A stretch of 64,000 nucleotides of DNA from Byssochlamys sp. IMV 00236 (lineage: Eukaryota > Ascomycota > Eurotiomycetes > Eurotiales > Thermoascaceae), in contig MSJH02000802.1 in NCBI GenBank assembly GCA_001931875.2, positions 38,455-102,454 of the forward strand. Reading direction: 5' to 3'. The stretch's first letter is position 1; every line of letters begins with the position of its first letter. Of the stretch, positions 11,452-21,428 are shown piece after piece. Under the pieces are notes generated by a model. That model did no database searches, was not told where the DNA came from, and saw nothing but the letters and a program-made list of their open reading frames with translations. Made by a program: the position numbers and the translations under genes.

Positions 11452-12489
11452 ATGCTAGGCAAAGTCGCGATCGAGGAGGCAATCAATCCTCCATCCGAAC
11501 TGCACAAGCAAGCAGGGATGATCTCGCGTGACATCCATCCGGACCACGAAGACGAGTATCGAAAACAAGTAACCAGCATCGAGGACCGCGAGAGACGCGC
11601 TGCTCGAACCGGCGTCGGATACACGATCAACTCGCACGTCTCGCCCGGCATCCAAGCCGAACGCGATCCAGCCGTGGCAGAGAAACTAGCCGTGGAAATC
11701 AACGATTGGATGTACAACCAGATCAAAGATCGTCGCGACACACAAGGAGCATTCGCAGCGCTATCGATGCATGATCCTGCGAATGCAGCAAAGGAGCTCC
11801 GTCGCTGCGTCACGCAGTACGGATTCCACGGGGCGTTGCTTAATAACTGGCAATTAGCAAATAACCCCGATGGAAGCATCAAGTTCCTCTTCTACGACCA
11901 GCCTGAATACGATATCTTCTGGGAAACACTCCAGGAGCTCGACGTACCTCTATACCTGCACCCAGCACCGCCCGCGGGACCTCTGCATGATATTCAATAT
12001 GCCCAACGTCCGTATCTGATGGGGCCGCCGGCATCATTCAGTAACGATGTCAGTCTACATTTACTCGGTATGGTGAGCAATGGCGTCTTCGACCGCTTCC
12101 CCAAAGTTCAAGTAATCCTCGGCCATCTGGGGGAGCGAATCGTCTTCGACACATGGCGCATCAACCACTGGCTTGAAGACGTGAAGAAGCCGCGTGGTCT
12201 GAATAAGACCTGCAAGAAGACCATCAGACAGTACTTCCGGGATAACATCTGGGTGTCTACCTCGGGAAATTTCTCCACTACATCGCTACAGTATGTGATA
12301 AGTATCGTTGGTGCGGATAGGGTTCTTTTTGCGGTGGATTATCCACAGGAAGCGTATGAGGATGCGTGTGGGTGGTTTGATAATGCGGAGATTAATCTGA
12401 GTGATAAGTTGAAGATTGGGAAAGAGAATGCGAAGAGGCTTTTTAGGTTGGGGAAGTATAGGGATTCGGAATCAGGTTGTGATTTTTAA
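11452..12489 (+). CDS. Amidohydrolase-family decarboxylase, 2,3-dihydroxybenzoate decarboxylase-like
   Basis: Single exon, 345 residues. It belongs to the ACMSD-like group of the amidohydrolase superfamily, which removes CO2 from hydroxybenzoates without a cofactor apart from a metal ion. It opens MLGKVAIEEA, with metal ligand Glu8 and Ala at position 10, as in the fungal 2,3-dihydroxybenzoate decarboxylases rather than the gamma-resorcylate enzymes, which have His there. Other active-site residues are present: His170 in YLHPAP, His225 in GHLGE and Asp296 in AVDYP. The length matches the family. The segment after EEA (residues 11-45) diverges from the known decarboxylases and lines the substrate pocket, so the exact substrate is uncertain. 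The gene faces the HglS-like gene and belongs to an accessory catabolic patch between housekeeping genes. Confidence 0.88.
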   Translation: MLGKVAIEEAINPPSELHKQAGMISRDIHPDHEDEYRKQVTSIEDRERRAARTGVGYTINSHVSPGIQAERDPAVAEKLAVEINDWMYNQIKDRRDTQGAFAALSMHDPANAAKELRRCVTQYGFHGALLNNWQLANNPDGSIKFLFYDQPEYDIFWETLQELDVPLYLHPAPPAGPLHDIQYAQRPYLMGPPASFSNDVSLHLLGMVSNGVFDRFPKVQVILGHLGERIVFDTWRINHWLEDVKKPRGLNKTCKKTIRQYFRDNIWVSTSGNFSTTSLQYVISIVGADRVLFAVDYPQEAYEDACGWFDNAEINLSDKLKIGKENAKRLFRLGKYRDSESGCDF

Positions 12490-13142
12490 TTAAGACACGT
12501 TTGATGGATGGGGATGTGTATGTACATACTAAGCATTGAGGGAGGTTTGGAACATGAGATGGGATCTTTAGATGGTATAGAAATAGAACTGCTTCTCAAT
12601 TTAGAGGAATGAAGATATACGTAGAAACGGAGCTCTGTTATTGACTATATGGATATTACGACTGTTTCTTTTGCGCAGCAGCTTAAGAGGAAAGCTACCT
12701 TGCGCATTTTCGTTTGAATGTGATATATGGCGTGAAGCCATAGCTGAGATTTTTTCTATTCTTATGGTAAGAGCTATGGATGAGAATTGCGGAATCAGAG
12801 GCATCGATAACCATAGCCAGGCTTTCCCTGCAACCGCCTCCATATCTGATCATTTTAAGCCTGCTGGAGTTTGTCAAGGTGATACTCACCATTATCCGGG
12901 AAGAATAGACGGATACCCAGTCACGAGCTGATTCCTTTGCATGAGAGTCTGATGCCAATGTTTGATTCGCCAATGTGTTATGGAGGGATGGAATTTCTCA
13001 TTAAATTTAATAGGTATACTGCGATTAGCAATTGAATAGTCGCCAACAAAGGAAGGTTATCTTCATATCTCTATCAGTCCCGACAAATAAATCTTTGGGG
13101 CACTACTATAGTAATGCATTACAGCTCCCCCGTCTCAATACT
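12490..13142. other. Convergent intergenic region
   Basis: 650 bases between the two facing catabolic genes. Frames of up to 96 codons on both strands show no family features. It is taken to be the two 3' regions. Confidence 0.4.
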
Positions 13143-14579
13143 TTAGTCCTTGGTGATCGTGTCAAGGCCTAGTGCGATCCGACACTCCTCCAAACTATTC
13201 CTTTCCATTTCTTCATACAGCAGAAACTCGTCCGATACGGTCGTTCCTAAATTCCGTTCAAAATTCTCTCGATCCGGTTTCCCTTGCCGCATAGCTGTTT
13301 CCCTCGTGTCCTTCTTCAGGTTGGATGTAAATATTCCGGCAGCGGAGACTGGTAGGAAGTCCTCGTAAGTGATGGGATCAAAATCTAGGAGACGGTCTCT
13401 TATGAGTTCCGATACGCTCCTTGGGCTGCTATCTGCGTCTTTGGCATGACCTGATAGTTCCTGTCCTCTCGAGGTAAGTTTATATCGAACGAAAATAAGC
13501 CCCTCCGACCTGAGCTGAAGCCAGTTATCTGGGTAATTCTGGAACGAGCTTCTCAGGGCTCCATCAAAGCCATCTGAATCATTCTGTGCTTGCCGATACG
13601 CTTCAGAAAGAAGCTTGTCATAAAGCTCTCGTCCCTTGCGTGTGACTGCAGCTCCGCGCTGTTCAATCTCGCCGAATCTGGCAGTGTGACTCCCATCGAT
13701 CCAGGAGCTCTGTTGGTCAGAATAGAAACGGACACGCTCTTCCAGAGCTTTGAAGCTAGTCTGCCGCAGAAGGATCTCACACGTTCGCGGTGGAGGACCC
13801 TCGATCCGCTCTTTACTAGGAATTCCCCTTTCCACCATGGTCTTTTGGACGAGATCGATGTCCAGAGTCCGTGGCGTCAGATGATTAATGTGTGCACTCG
13901 GAAAAGAAGCGATGTCTGCAACTATTGGATGTTCTGCTTTCAACCGGTTGTATTCATCAATAGTGACTGTTGCAGCGGAGTGCCATTTGAAGGTCTTCAG
14001 CGCCTCGGAGAGCAGTTCGTCTGTCTCAGCTGCTGCGAGCCCATGGTTCCTCTCTGCCGTTTCGATGAGTTCAAGCAGGCGATCTGTGAAGAGTTTCCGT
14101 CTTGATAAAATGCCCCCAACCAGATTTCTGATTTCCTCCGACAAAAGGTCTTGTCTAAGAAGAGTGGTAAAAACACGGAAGGGATGCTTGTTCAGAGCTG
14201 CAGTCTCCACTGGTCGAAAAGCAGTAGCATGGAGTGGAAATCCAACGACCGTAAGGTCATAATAACCCACAGGGTACATCCCAAAGATTGCAAAAAGACG
14301 TCTAATGGTGGTAAGCTCGTATGGCGTGCCTAATCGAATCGCTCCATGTCTCTCCACTCGATGTCTCGGTGGCAGCTCGTACGGGGCCTCCGCGAGCGAC
14401 GAACTTGCTCCATTTAGATGTGCTAATCGGTCTGAAACGACATTATCGTCGACCTCGTTGACAATTTCGATCAAATCTGCGTAGAGAGGAACTTCCTGTT
14501 TGTACATGTCCGATAACGCGAGACAGAAACGAGCCCTGAGAGCATCGCGGTCCCAACTAGACGCCTGCGCATCTGCCAT
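13143..14579 (-). CDS. 2-oxoadipate dioxygenase/decarboxylase family (HglS, DUF1338)
   Basis: Single exon, 478 residues. The family converts 2-oxoadipate to D-2-hydroxyglutarate with a non-haem metal centre; the bacterial enzyme HglS works in D-lysine catabolism, and plant and fungal homologues are linked to lysine breakdown. Visible signatures are VERHGAIRLG, with His78 as metal ligand and Arg82 as substrate-binding Arg at the same +4 spacing as His70/Arg74 of HglS, INHLTPR with His233 (counterpart of His226), and FGEIEQRG (302-309), which carries the metal-binding Glu. The fold is of the vicinal-oxygen-chelate type. A lysine-catabolic role is inferred from the family. The upstream region (14682-14873) holds several inverted CGG-type sites that could bind a Zn2Cys6 regulator. 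Confidence 0.9.
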   Translation of the reverse strand: MADAQASSWDRDALRARFCLALSDMYKQEVPLYADLIEIVNEVDDNVVSDRLAHLNGASSSLAEAPYELPPRHRVERHGAIRLGTPYELTTIRRLFAIFGMYPVGYYDLTVVGFPLHATAFRPVETAALNKHPFRVFTTLLRQDLLSEEIRNLVGGILSRRKLFTDRLLELIETAERNHGLAAAETDELLSEALKTFKWHSAATVTIDEYNRLKAEHPIVADIASFPSAHINHLTPRTLDIDLVQKTMVERGIPSKERIEGPPPRTCEILLRQTSFKALEERVRFYSDQQSSWIDGSHTARFGEIEQRGAAVTRKGRELYDKLLSEAYRQAQNDSDGFDGALRSSFQNYPDNWLQLRSEGLIFVRYKLTSRGQELSGHAKDADSSPRSVSELIRDRLLDFDPITYEDFLPVSAAGIFTSNLKKDTRETAMRQGKPDRENFERNLGTTVSDEFLLYEEMERNSLEECRIALGLDTITKD

Positions 14580-15185
14580 TATGTGTCAAAGCATGTTAGA
14601 TCGTTGAATGAATGATGGCAAGTTTCTCACAAGCACCCGCTCATTTATATTCAAATGACAGCCCGAGAGTAGCCGTCCTGGTTATCCGATAAGGATGACA
14701 TGGCGATGCACATCCCCGCTCGCTCCAATCGGATACAGGGATAAAACATGCAGTGTGTCATGCCTTCTTCCGAAAGTCCTGGGTGATCCGACGGATCAAA
14801 GAGATGGCGTCGGATTGTCTAATTTTAGGCGATACATTGTTACTCCGGCGGATGAAGATAGGAACGATCCGATGGAAGCAATCACCGGGCTAGCTAGTGT
14901 CAGTCGACACCTGCACGGCAGCCCTTCGGCATATTTCTTGAGGTTACAAGTTAATATATTCCTATCAGTGTTTGCCTATTGTCAGGATAGTTGACTTCCG
15001 TCTGAGCTTACTATCTGTATGCCTTGTCCCTCCAACGCTCCTTTACGTATGGTGGTGCGTATGCTCAACCAACCTCAGTCAACGACTATACAGGATGGCG
15101 TCATATTACAATGACAATAAATCCAAGCAACATGTATATTACCACCGATAGTATATGAAATAATTGTACAACCTAGAACTTCGTT
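14580..15185. promoter_or_regulatory. Promoter region of the HglS-like gene with CGG-type inverted repeats
   Basis: About 100-300 bases upstream of the HglS-like start are ATCCGAT (14684-14690), ATCGGAT (14728-14734, overlapping a CCAAT at 14725), GATCCGACGGATC (14785-14797), TCGGAT (14810-14815), TCCGGCGGA (14844-14852) and ATCCGAT (14867-14873). The TCCG-N-CGGA form occurs twice. Such inverted CGG triplets are the kind of site bound by fungal Zn2Cys6 dimers. No factor can be named. Confidence 0.45.
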
Positions 15186-15652
15186 CTATTTCTTCACTTC
15201 CCGATCTTCATGCCAATGCAAATCCTTCCCGACGAACCGCCATTTCCATGTACAGTAATTACTTTGTCCGAGCTGTTGTCCCAGATATAAAATGGTACCA
15301 TGCTTGAGAACATCGACGCTAATATGGCAGCAAGGATGCCAAAAACAGTCACATAACCTGGCTCTTGGATCCAAGAGTTAGTGTAAAAGTTGAGAAGAAA
15401 CCCGAATCTGGCTTCGACTAAGATAAGTATGTGCGAATCTCCATAGAACAAGGTCGAGGACGTTACGAAAGCAGCCTGCATTACCACCGCCTCACCTGCA
15501 ATAGGTCTGTAGGAGTCGAGAATGTGAACCAGACCGATATTGTTCGACTTCACTGCGGTGAAATTGACTGATTTGTCGTCGGTAGTATAATGTATGCGAA
15601 TCGCACCTCTATGTCCGACCGATACCCGATGACATACCGCGAGAAGGAGCAC
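15186..15652 (-). pseudogene. Decayed MFS transporter, C-terminal remnant
   Basis: The minus strand keeps the last part of a fungal MFS permease in pieces. One frame gives AVKSNNIGLVHILDSYRPIAGEAVV, then ARFGFLLNFYTNSWIQEPGY, then a hydrophobic stretch ending MVPFYIW. The family ending continues in a different frame: GQQLGQSNYC, then WRFVGKDLHWHEDREVKK and a stop, which resembles the usual cytoplasmic tail of these permeases (HW-EDRE). Between QAAF and ARFGF lies an insert that starts GTAACG and ends CTTAG (49 bases). If spliced, it also breaks the frame. There are thus at least two frame breaks, and no recognisable upstream transmembrane part remains. A sequencing error cannot explain the loss of the N-terminal two thirds. 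Substrate unknown. Confidence 0.65.
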
Positions 15653-17073
15653 CTTATGGCATGATTTATGGACTCGATATGATTAAGATCTACTTATGAC
15701 CACTGTAGTGATTTCATTGTTTAATATTGAGAAACCAAGACGGTCTCAAGACAAGGGTGTTATCTCATAAGATATGAAACTAGAAAGGACATCACAAGAA
15801 TGTTTAGAAGGCGTCTTGAAAGAAAGATGGAGATTCCAGATAGTTGACTGTCCTTTCTATGTGCACGTAGTTCATTGTTGGCTTTCTCTAGTATAGAACA
15901 ATCCCCGTCAGGTAAAATTACCCCGCATAGATAGAGAGCCGAGGATTTGCAGGTAGTCGTGCCTGCAGCCTGCAGTCGCGTTCCACTCCTCTTCTGCATG
16001 TTTATCCATTTTAGGAATTGCTAAGTTGCTAATAAATACTCTGTAGATAAATACGTTACTCTGGTTGACCATCTGGGCATTCTAAGACTTTGATACTCAT
16101 TGGGGCTGCTAAAGTTAGTTCAGGGTAAGGAATCGTGTTAGGGCCAACCCGTCTGAAGTCTGCTGGCGTTGACGGTACTTATACACAGAGTCCCTTTGTA
16201 TGCTTCTTTGGAACGAGTATTATAGCTAGTCCTGCTAGGCCATTCTTTCTTCGACTGCAATATGGGTTGTCCAGTAACAATATATAATATATAATATGAA
16301 TATACGCAAATAAGGCTGACAGACGGTAACAATACAGTAACTAATAATACCACTCGGTCACCCGCGCCTGTCACGCTCTCTCTCCGCCACTGACATCTTC
16401 TTCCACAACCTTCAGCTTTCTGGCTGACAGAACTACTCTACTCTGCCATACCGATCTCATCCTCTTATGAGTGTACGCCCCCTCATATCTACTGTGAGTT
16501 TCCTATCCTTCAAGTCAAGCCACTGTCTCTGTCCTGATGGTATTTATCTGAGTCGGTTTCTCTGCCTACTGACATCATCCAGCGACAGGCACCGGCTAAC
16601 TAACCACTGGCTCTCTCCCGTACCCGGTGCACTTGTCCCACTATCGTCTAAGAGCCGTCGTTCTCTCACTTACCGCTCCACATCTCCTGCCTATCATCAG
16701 AAGGCGAACTCAGGCGGTAGAATTCCGGAATTCAGGAGTCACCATCGATGGTCGTTCCTCTCGTTCGCGACGCCCTTCGTTGCCCTCGTTCTTCTTAAGA
16801 GTATTTATCAGCCGTCTCGGCCCGCCTCCCGAAGTCTCCAGAAGACCTGACCTAATCTTACCAATCTCGATCCGCTTTAGGCCAAAGTTTGACGCAGTGC
16901 AGACCTTAGTTTAGAAGTGGCGGGACTTGCCTGGACGATCGATCACTTAGGTGCCTCCGCTATCGTGAACGTCAACCAACACCTATTCCCCTGATAGAAA
17001 CGGCGAGTAGGAGCCTCCCCAGTGAGCTTTACTCGTCCTCCGGACCTCTTATTCCAGACCGGGATCATCCTTG
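15653..17073. other. Intergenic region upstream of the RBR ligase
   Basis: 1.4 kb. A 79-codon minus-strand frame (15760-15999) lies just upstream of the MFS remnant but shows no clear permease features. From 16370 onward the sequence is pyrimidine-rich and promoter-like. No gene called. Confidence 0.35.
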
Positions 17074-17185
17074 GTGAGCTGTGACTTGTGTGTTGCTTGG
17101 GGGAAAGAAGGTCTCGACATCCGTCTCGAGGTCTTTCTTTTCCGATTCAGCACATATCGGCCATCTTGCCACGGTCCCCCAACAG
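17074..17185 (+). other. Candidate intron in the 5' leader of the RBR ligase gene
   Basis: CCTTG|GTGAGC at 17074 and CCCCCAACAG| ending at 17185 would make a 112-base GT-AG intron. The frame upstream of 17073 has a TAG at 16995 and no ATG after it, so this intron, if real, lies in the untranslated leader. Confidence 0.35.
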
Positions 17186-17448
17186 CCGTCACCACGCCTC
17201 CCCAAACGAGGAAGAGGAAGGCGCTCGAGGCGGCGATCGAGGAGAACGAGGTCAGCGCCGCCGCCCCTACTGCGGAGGCATCACGAAACACTGCGGGGCA
17301 GCGGTCGTCTAGCAAGCTACGTCGCACAAGCAACGCGGAGGACAAGGATAAGGGATCGATTTCCACAGCGGGTTCAGGGGACAACTTCCCGGTCTCACTG
17401 AGGCAGAGGGTGTCGGATCTTGCCACGCCCGCAACCACCGCCGGCAGC

Positions 17449-19187
17449 ATGGATTCGGACGATGATTTCATGAGCGATGCGTCGAGCCAGGGTTTCTTGG
17501 ATACTCAGGGTAGCGATGATGAGAGTTTGGGTGATGGTAAGCTTGAGATCCCCCATTTAGTTCCGGTGGGGCTGCATGCCGGTTACAGAATACTTGCTGA
17601 CGGCTGATTGCCTTTACAGATTTCGGAGACGACTTCGACGGAGGGTTTTCGAACGATAAGGACATTGTGAAGGAGTTAAAGAAGCCTTACGAGGTCGACT
17701 TCAGGGTTCTAAGTCCGGAAGATATCGAGGCGGAGCAGAATGTGCAGATCAACGAGGTTTCGGCCATACTAGGACTGCCTCCAGAGTCTTCTGCGATCCT
17801 GCTGCGATATGCCAGGTGGAACCGGGAGAAGTTGATAGAGAACTACATGGATCATCCGGAGGAGATCCTTGAGGAGGCAGGACTGGGCACAGTATCCGAG
17901 AGCACGCCTAAGGCGCAAGTCATCCCAGGCTTTATGTGCCAGATCTGTTGCGAGGACGGTGACGACCTTGAAACCTACGCGATGCGATGCGGGCATCGGT
18001 TCTGTGTCGACTGCTACCGGCAGTATCTAGCACAGAAGATCAAAGAGGAGGGCGAGGCTGCAAGGATTGAGTGTCCACAAGATAACTGCCATCGTATTGT
18101 GGATTCAAAGTCTTTGGGCTTTCTTGTTACAGATGATCTCAAGGATCGGTATGTTTTTTCTTCGCAACTATCGGACGATAATGATGTGACGCTAACTTCC
18201 TTATCACAGATACCAGACTCTGCTCACTCGAACATACGTCGATGACAAAGAGAACCTGAAATGGTGTCCTGCACCTAACTGCGAGTACGCGATTGATTGT
18301 CCTGTCAAGTCAAGAGATCTCAATAAGGTTGTCCCAACGGTACATTGTGCATGCAGGCATAGCTTCTGTTTCGGCTGCACTCTCAGTGATCACCAGCCGC
18401 CGCCTTGCTCTCTGGTCAAAATGTGGCTTAAGAAGTGCGAGGATGACTCAGAGACGGCAAACTGGATCTCAGCCAACACAAAAGAGTGCCCGAGATGCCA
18501 CTCGACTATCGAGAAGAACGGGGGATGCAATCACATGACATGTCGAAAGTGTAAGCACGAGTTCTGTTGGATGTGCATGGGTCTCTGGTCCGAGCATGGA
18601 ACCAGCTGGTACAATTGTAATCGGTATGAGGAGAAGTCCGGGTCCGAAGCTCGCGATGCGCAAGCCAGATCAAGACAATCCTTGGAGCGATACCTCCATT
18701 ACTACAACCGATATGCGAATCACGAGCAATCCGCCAAGCTCGATAAGGATCTTTACCTCAAGACGGAGAAGAAGATGACGAGTCTACAGTCGCAGTCGGG
18801 AATGTCCTGGATCGAGGTACAGTTTCTGGACACAGCGTCGCAGGCGCTCCAGCAGTGCCGACAGACGCTGAAGTGGACGTATGCTTTTGCTTACTATCTT
18901 GCACGAAACAACCTCACGGAGATCTTCGAAGATAACCAGAAGGATCTGGAGCTGGCAGTCGAAAGTCTGAGTGAGATGTTCGAGAAGCCTGTTCCGGAGC
19001 TTGCCTCTTTGAAAGTCGATATTCTCGATAAGACGGCGTACTGCCAGAAGCGGAGAGTGATTCTCCTTAGTGATACTGCAGAGAACCTGAAGCATGGTAA
19101 GTGTTATGCCCGTTTACTCATCTTGTCGCGCATGTGGCGAATGCTAACTTCTTTCCAGGCGAATGGACATTTAATGTGCCACTGTGA
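17449..19187 (+). CDS. RBR-type E3 ubiquitin ligase, Ariadne family
   Basis: Exons 17449-17536, 17620-18148, 18210-19096, 19159-19187; 510 residues. RBR ligases take ubiquitin from an E2 onto a RING2 cysteine and then onto the substrate. An acidic N-terminus (MDSDDDFMSD...) and a UBA-like segment (about 70-117) come first. RING1 starts at CQICC (136-140) and includes RCGHRFCVDCY; the IBR is at about 224-272 (CPAPNCEY, CRHSFCFGC). RING2 (about 299-331) contains ECPRC and NGGCNHMTC, with Cys312 at the catalytic position of HHARI Cys357. A helical C-terminal Ariadne domain (about 350-500) is present and can inhibit the RING2 site. The frame is open for about 370 bases upstream of the chosen ATG but contains no ATG, so 17449 is the first possible start. 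Confidence 0.92.
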
Positions 19188-20357
19188 CGGTACCGGGTTT
19201 TACAGTTCCCGTTGCCCAGGATACTCTGCAATGACATTTAAGACATGTCTGGTTTTTATCCGACCGTGTCACAATCAATATACTATGTGACACATTACAA
19301 TGTCAGTCTTACTGACCGACGACGACGCCATGACTACACTGCAAATGATTGATCTTTGTACCAGCCTAGGCATAGCAAGGGCGTGACTCAGACTTGACGG
19401 CTGATCTACCAGCGAGGCCTGTGCATCATCAGCCTCCACTCTTGAGTATGTTCTCTCAGTTAACATGGTCCCGTCTACCAGCTCTCCTTTGTTTCTCCCG
19501 TGTCTTCATGCTTATAACTTTTTTCATTTCTACCTTTTTCCTTTTTTTCTGTGCATGTCCATACAGGGACCCATGTCTGTGACTACACCTACCGCCTACC
19601 ACAGCTTATCCTATAGTATAAGTATGATATGGGTCATCTTCACGCCCTGTACTGTATCCAGGTCATTTATCGGGTTCGAATCGAGAGCATATTCAATCAG
19701 CGGAGTTTTCTTCTAGCAAGCTAAACCGTTTCTTCTTCTCTTTCTGACCGGACTGTACATGAATGGCCACATAGATAGCATAAGAAACCTAGATCATAAT
19801 CTTGGCATGCGAACGGATATCTGCACTGTTGTCACTCTCGCCACCGTAGCTAATAATAACTGAAGTACTACATAGCCCCAAGTATGATAGGAATAATAAC
19901 AATAATATCAGACTATCACTGCAGCAGTTTCAAAGTCAAACCTAACTCTAATCCCACTTCAGCAGAACGCCACATAAACCATGCATATTGCTAGCAGATT
20001 GTTATGCTCGGGACGGAAGCCCGAGACGGCCGGCATTTTGCCAGACTCGGAGGAAGTACGGGCCCAGTGAGGACAAGGCTCGGGTTCGCGCGGTTCTTTT
20101 TTTTTTATGGGTCTAGAAGGGAATCCATTTGGTAACCAGTGCATTCCTTGTTCCTTTTTCGCTTGTCTTTTCTTTTTTGTGGTACTTTGCTTATTGGGAT
20201 GAATCATGATTTGTGTGTAAAGGTGTTTATTCATAGTTGTTTCTGCGTTTTTATATGATATTGAATTTTAAGTTCTCCTGAGGAAAGAAAGAAAAGAAGT
20301 TAGCTGAGAGAATGCCGAGAATGCACCAAACGCAAAACAAAAAAAAAAAAAAAAAAA

Positions 20358-20377
20358 NNNNNNNNNNNNNNNNNNNN
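20358..20377. other. Assembly gap of 20 N
   Basis: Twenty N directly after a run of at least 17 A. The fixed size suggests a placeholder where contigs were joined, and the homopolymer probably caused the break. True missing length is unknown. Confidence 0.95.
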
Positions 20378-20416
20378 AACCTGGGGAGCGTCCGTGGAGC
20401 TTCCGTGGCTTGACTG

Positions 20417-20425
20417 ATCTGATAA
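20417..20425 (+). promoter_or_regulatory. SreA-type GATA site (ATCTGATAA)
   Basis: ATCTGATAA matches the ATCWGATAA consensus reported for the Aspergillus iron repressor SreA. It lies about 1.0 kb upstream of the mitoferrin ATG, and a CCAAT box follows at 20454-20458. The bases 12 after this CCAAT are TGG, so the CBC:HapX spacing rule is not met here. Confidence 0.4.
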
Positions 20426-21428
20426 GAAAAGAAAGGGAAGGCTTCTAGCGCTTCCAATAGTCCAGTCTCCTGGCTTCTAGGTAAAACCCTGTTGTGTATA
20501 ATCGAGTCCGCTTGTCCATCCGCGCAAAGGTACTGATGCGCCGCGAATATCGGCTTTTTCTCTCTGTGGATGACTTTCTCCGCGATCTCCGAAGAGCAAC
20601 TACAACGCCTGTGACGGCAAGGTAGCCCCGTTTCTTTTCATTTTTTTCTTGTCTGCATTGTTTGCTCAGATCATCTAGATCAAACACAAAGTATGTAGCT
20701 AAGACATGACATCCGCCAGAAAGATGCTTGAAAGCCTGCACGACAAGGTCTATAACGCACCTTTCATTACCATCCGCATTAGCCCGGACAGTGATAATGA
20801 ATGAGATCTCGCAGGCAAGGGGAGATTCCTCCGTCATCGGACATCTGCGAGACAAGAAGCAGTGATCTGATGGGGTAGTTAGCTAGTCTGGGTTTAGGCG
20901 AACTGCTGCTCCGGGTCTCCGCAGAAACATGAATATGCCAGATGGCCGTCTAGCGTAGAAAAAAAGAAGAAGATGTCTCAACGGCAAAGGCTGTAGAACT
21001 ACATCGTGCCATTGCGCATTCTCCTGGTGTATCTGAACCCAGAGCATCTCTTGGTTAGAAAGGGTCCGCGAGACAGATAGGAAGAGATCAGGTCTGAGCG
21101 TCTCGGCGTCTTTGCTGCCAGACCCCGTCATAATTTTCCCACAGGCCGCCCCAGCAGGTGCCGAGCACGCAGACAGAGGAATAATACTTCCGCCAGCAAT
21201 TCCTCTCTTCTCATAGCTCCGGCGGTTGACTCACAATCTTCAGTCTATCCTCTCAACTCTCCCCTCCTTCCTTTTTATTCTTCCTGCTTGTCCTGTCCTT
21301 CCGTGCGGCGACATACGTGGACCCGGGAACTGCGCTCTTCTGCTCCTCAGCTCGACTCCGGTTGCGACCAGTATTCCCCTAGCGTTTCCTGTACAGCGCC
21401 GGCTGCGCCGTGAGCTATAGCAGCTCGA

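Larger units (their letters stand above)
19188..21428. other. Intergenic region with a scaffold gap, upstream of mitoferrin
   Basis: 2.2 kb. It includes the 3' region of the RBR gene, the assembly gap and the mitoferrin promoter. A 136-codon minus-strand frame (20445-20855) and shorter ones have no recognisable features. Pyrimidine-rich tracts close to 21240-21300 fit a core promoter. Confidence 0.4.

Noticed and set aside
13590..14262. 124-171-codon plus-strand frames inside the HglS-like gene
   Set aside because: Antisense shadows of a clearly conserved minus-strand protein.
19664..19685. GGGTTCGAATCGAGA resembling a tRNA box B
   Set aside because: No acceptor or anticodon stem can be formed around it.
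20445..20855. 136-codon minus-strand frame
   Set aside because: No family features, no splice partners, Arg/Ser-rich shadow-like composition.
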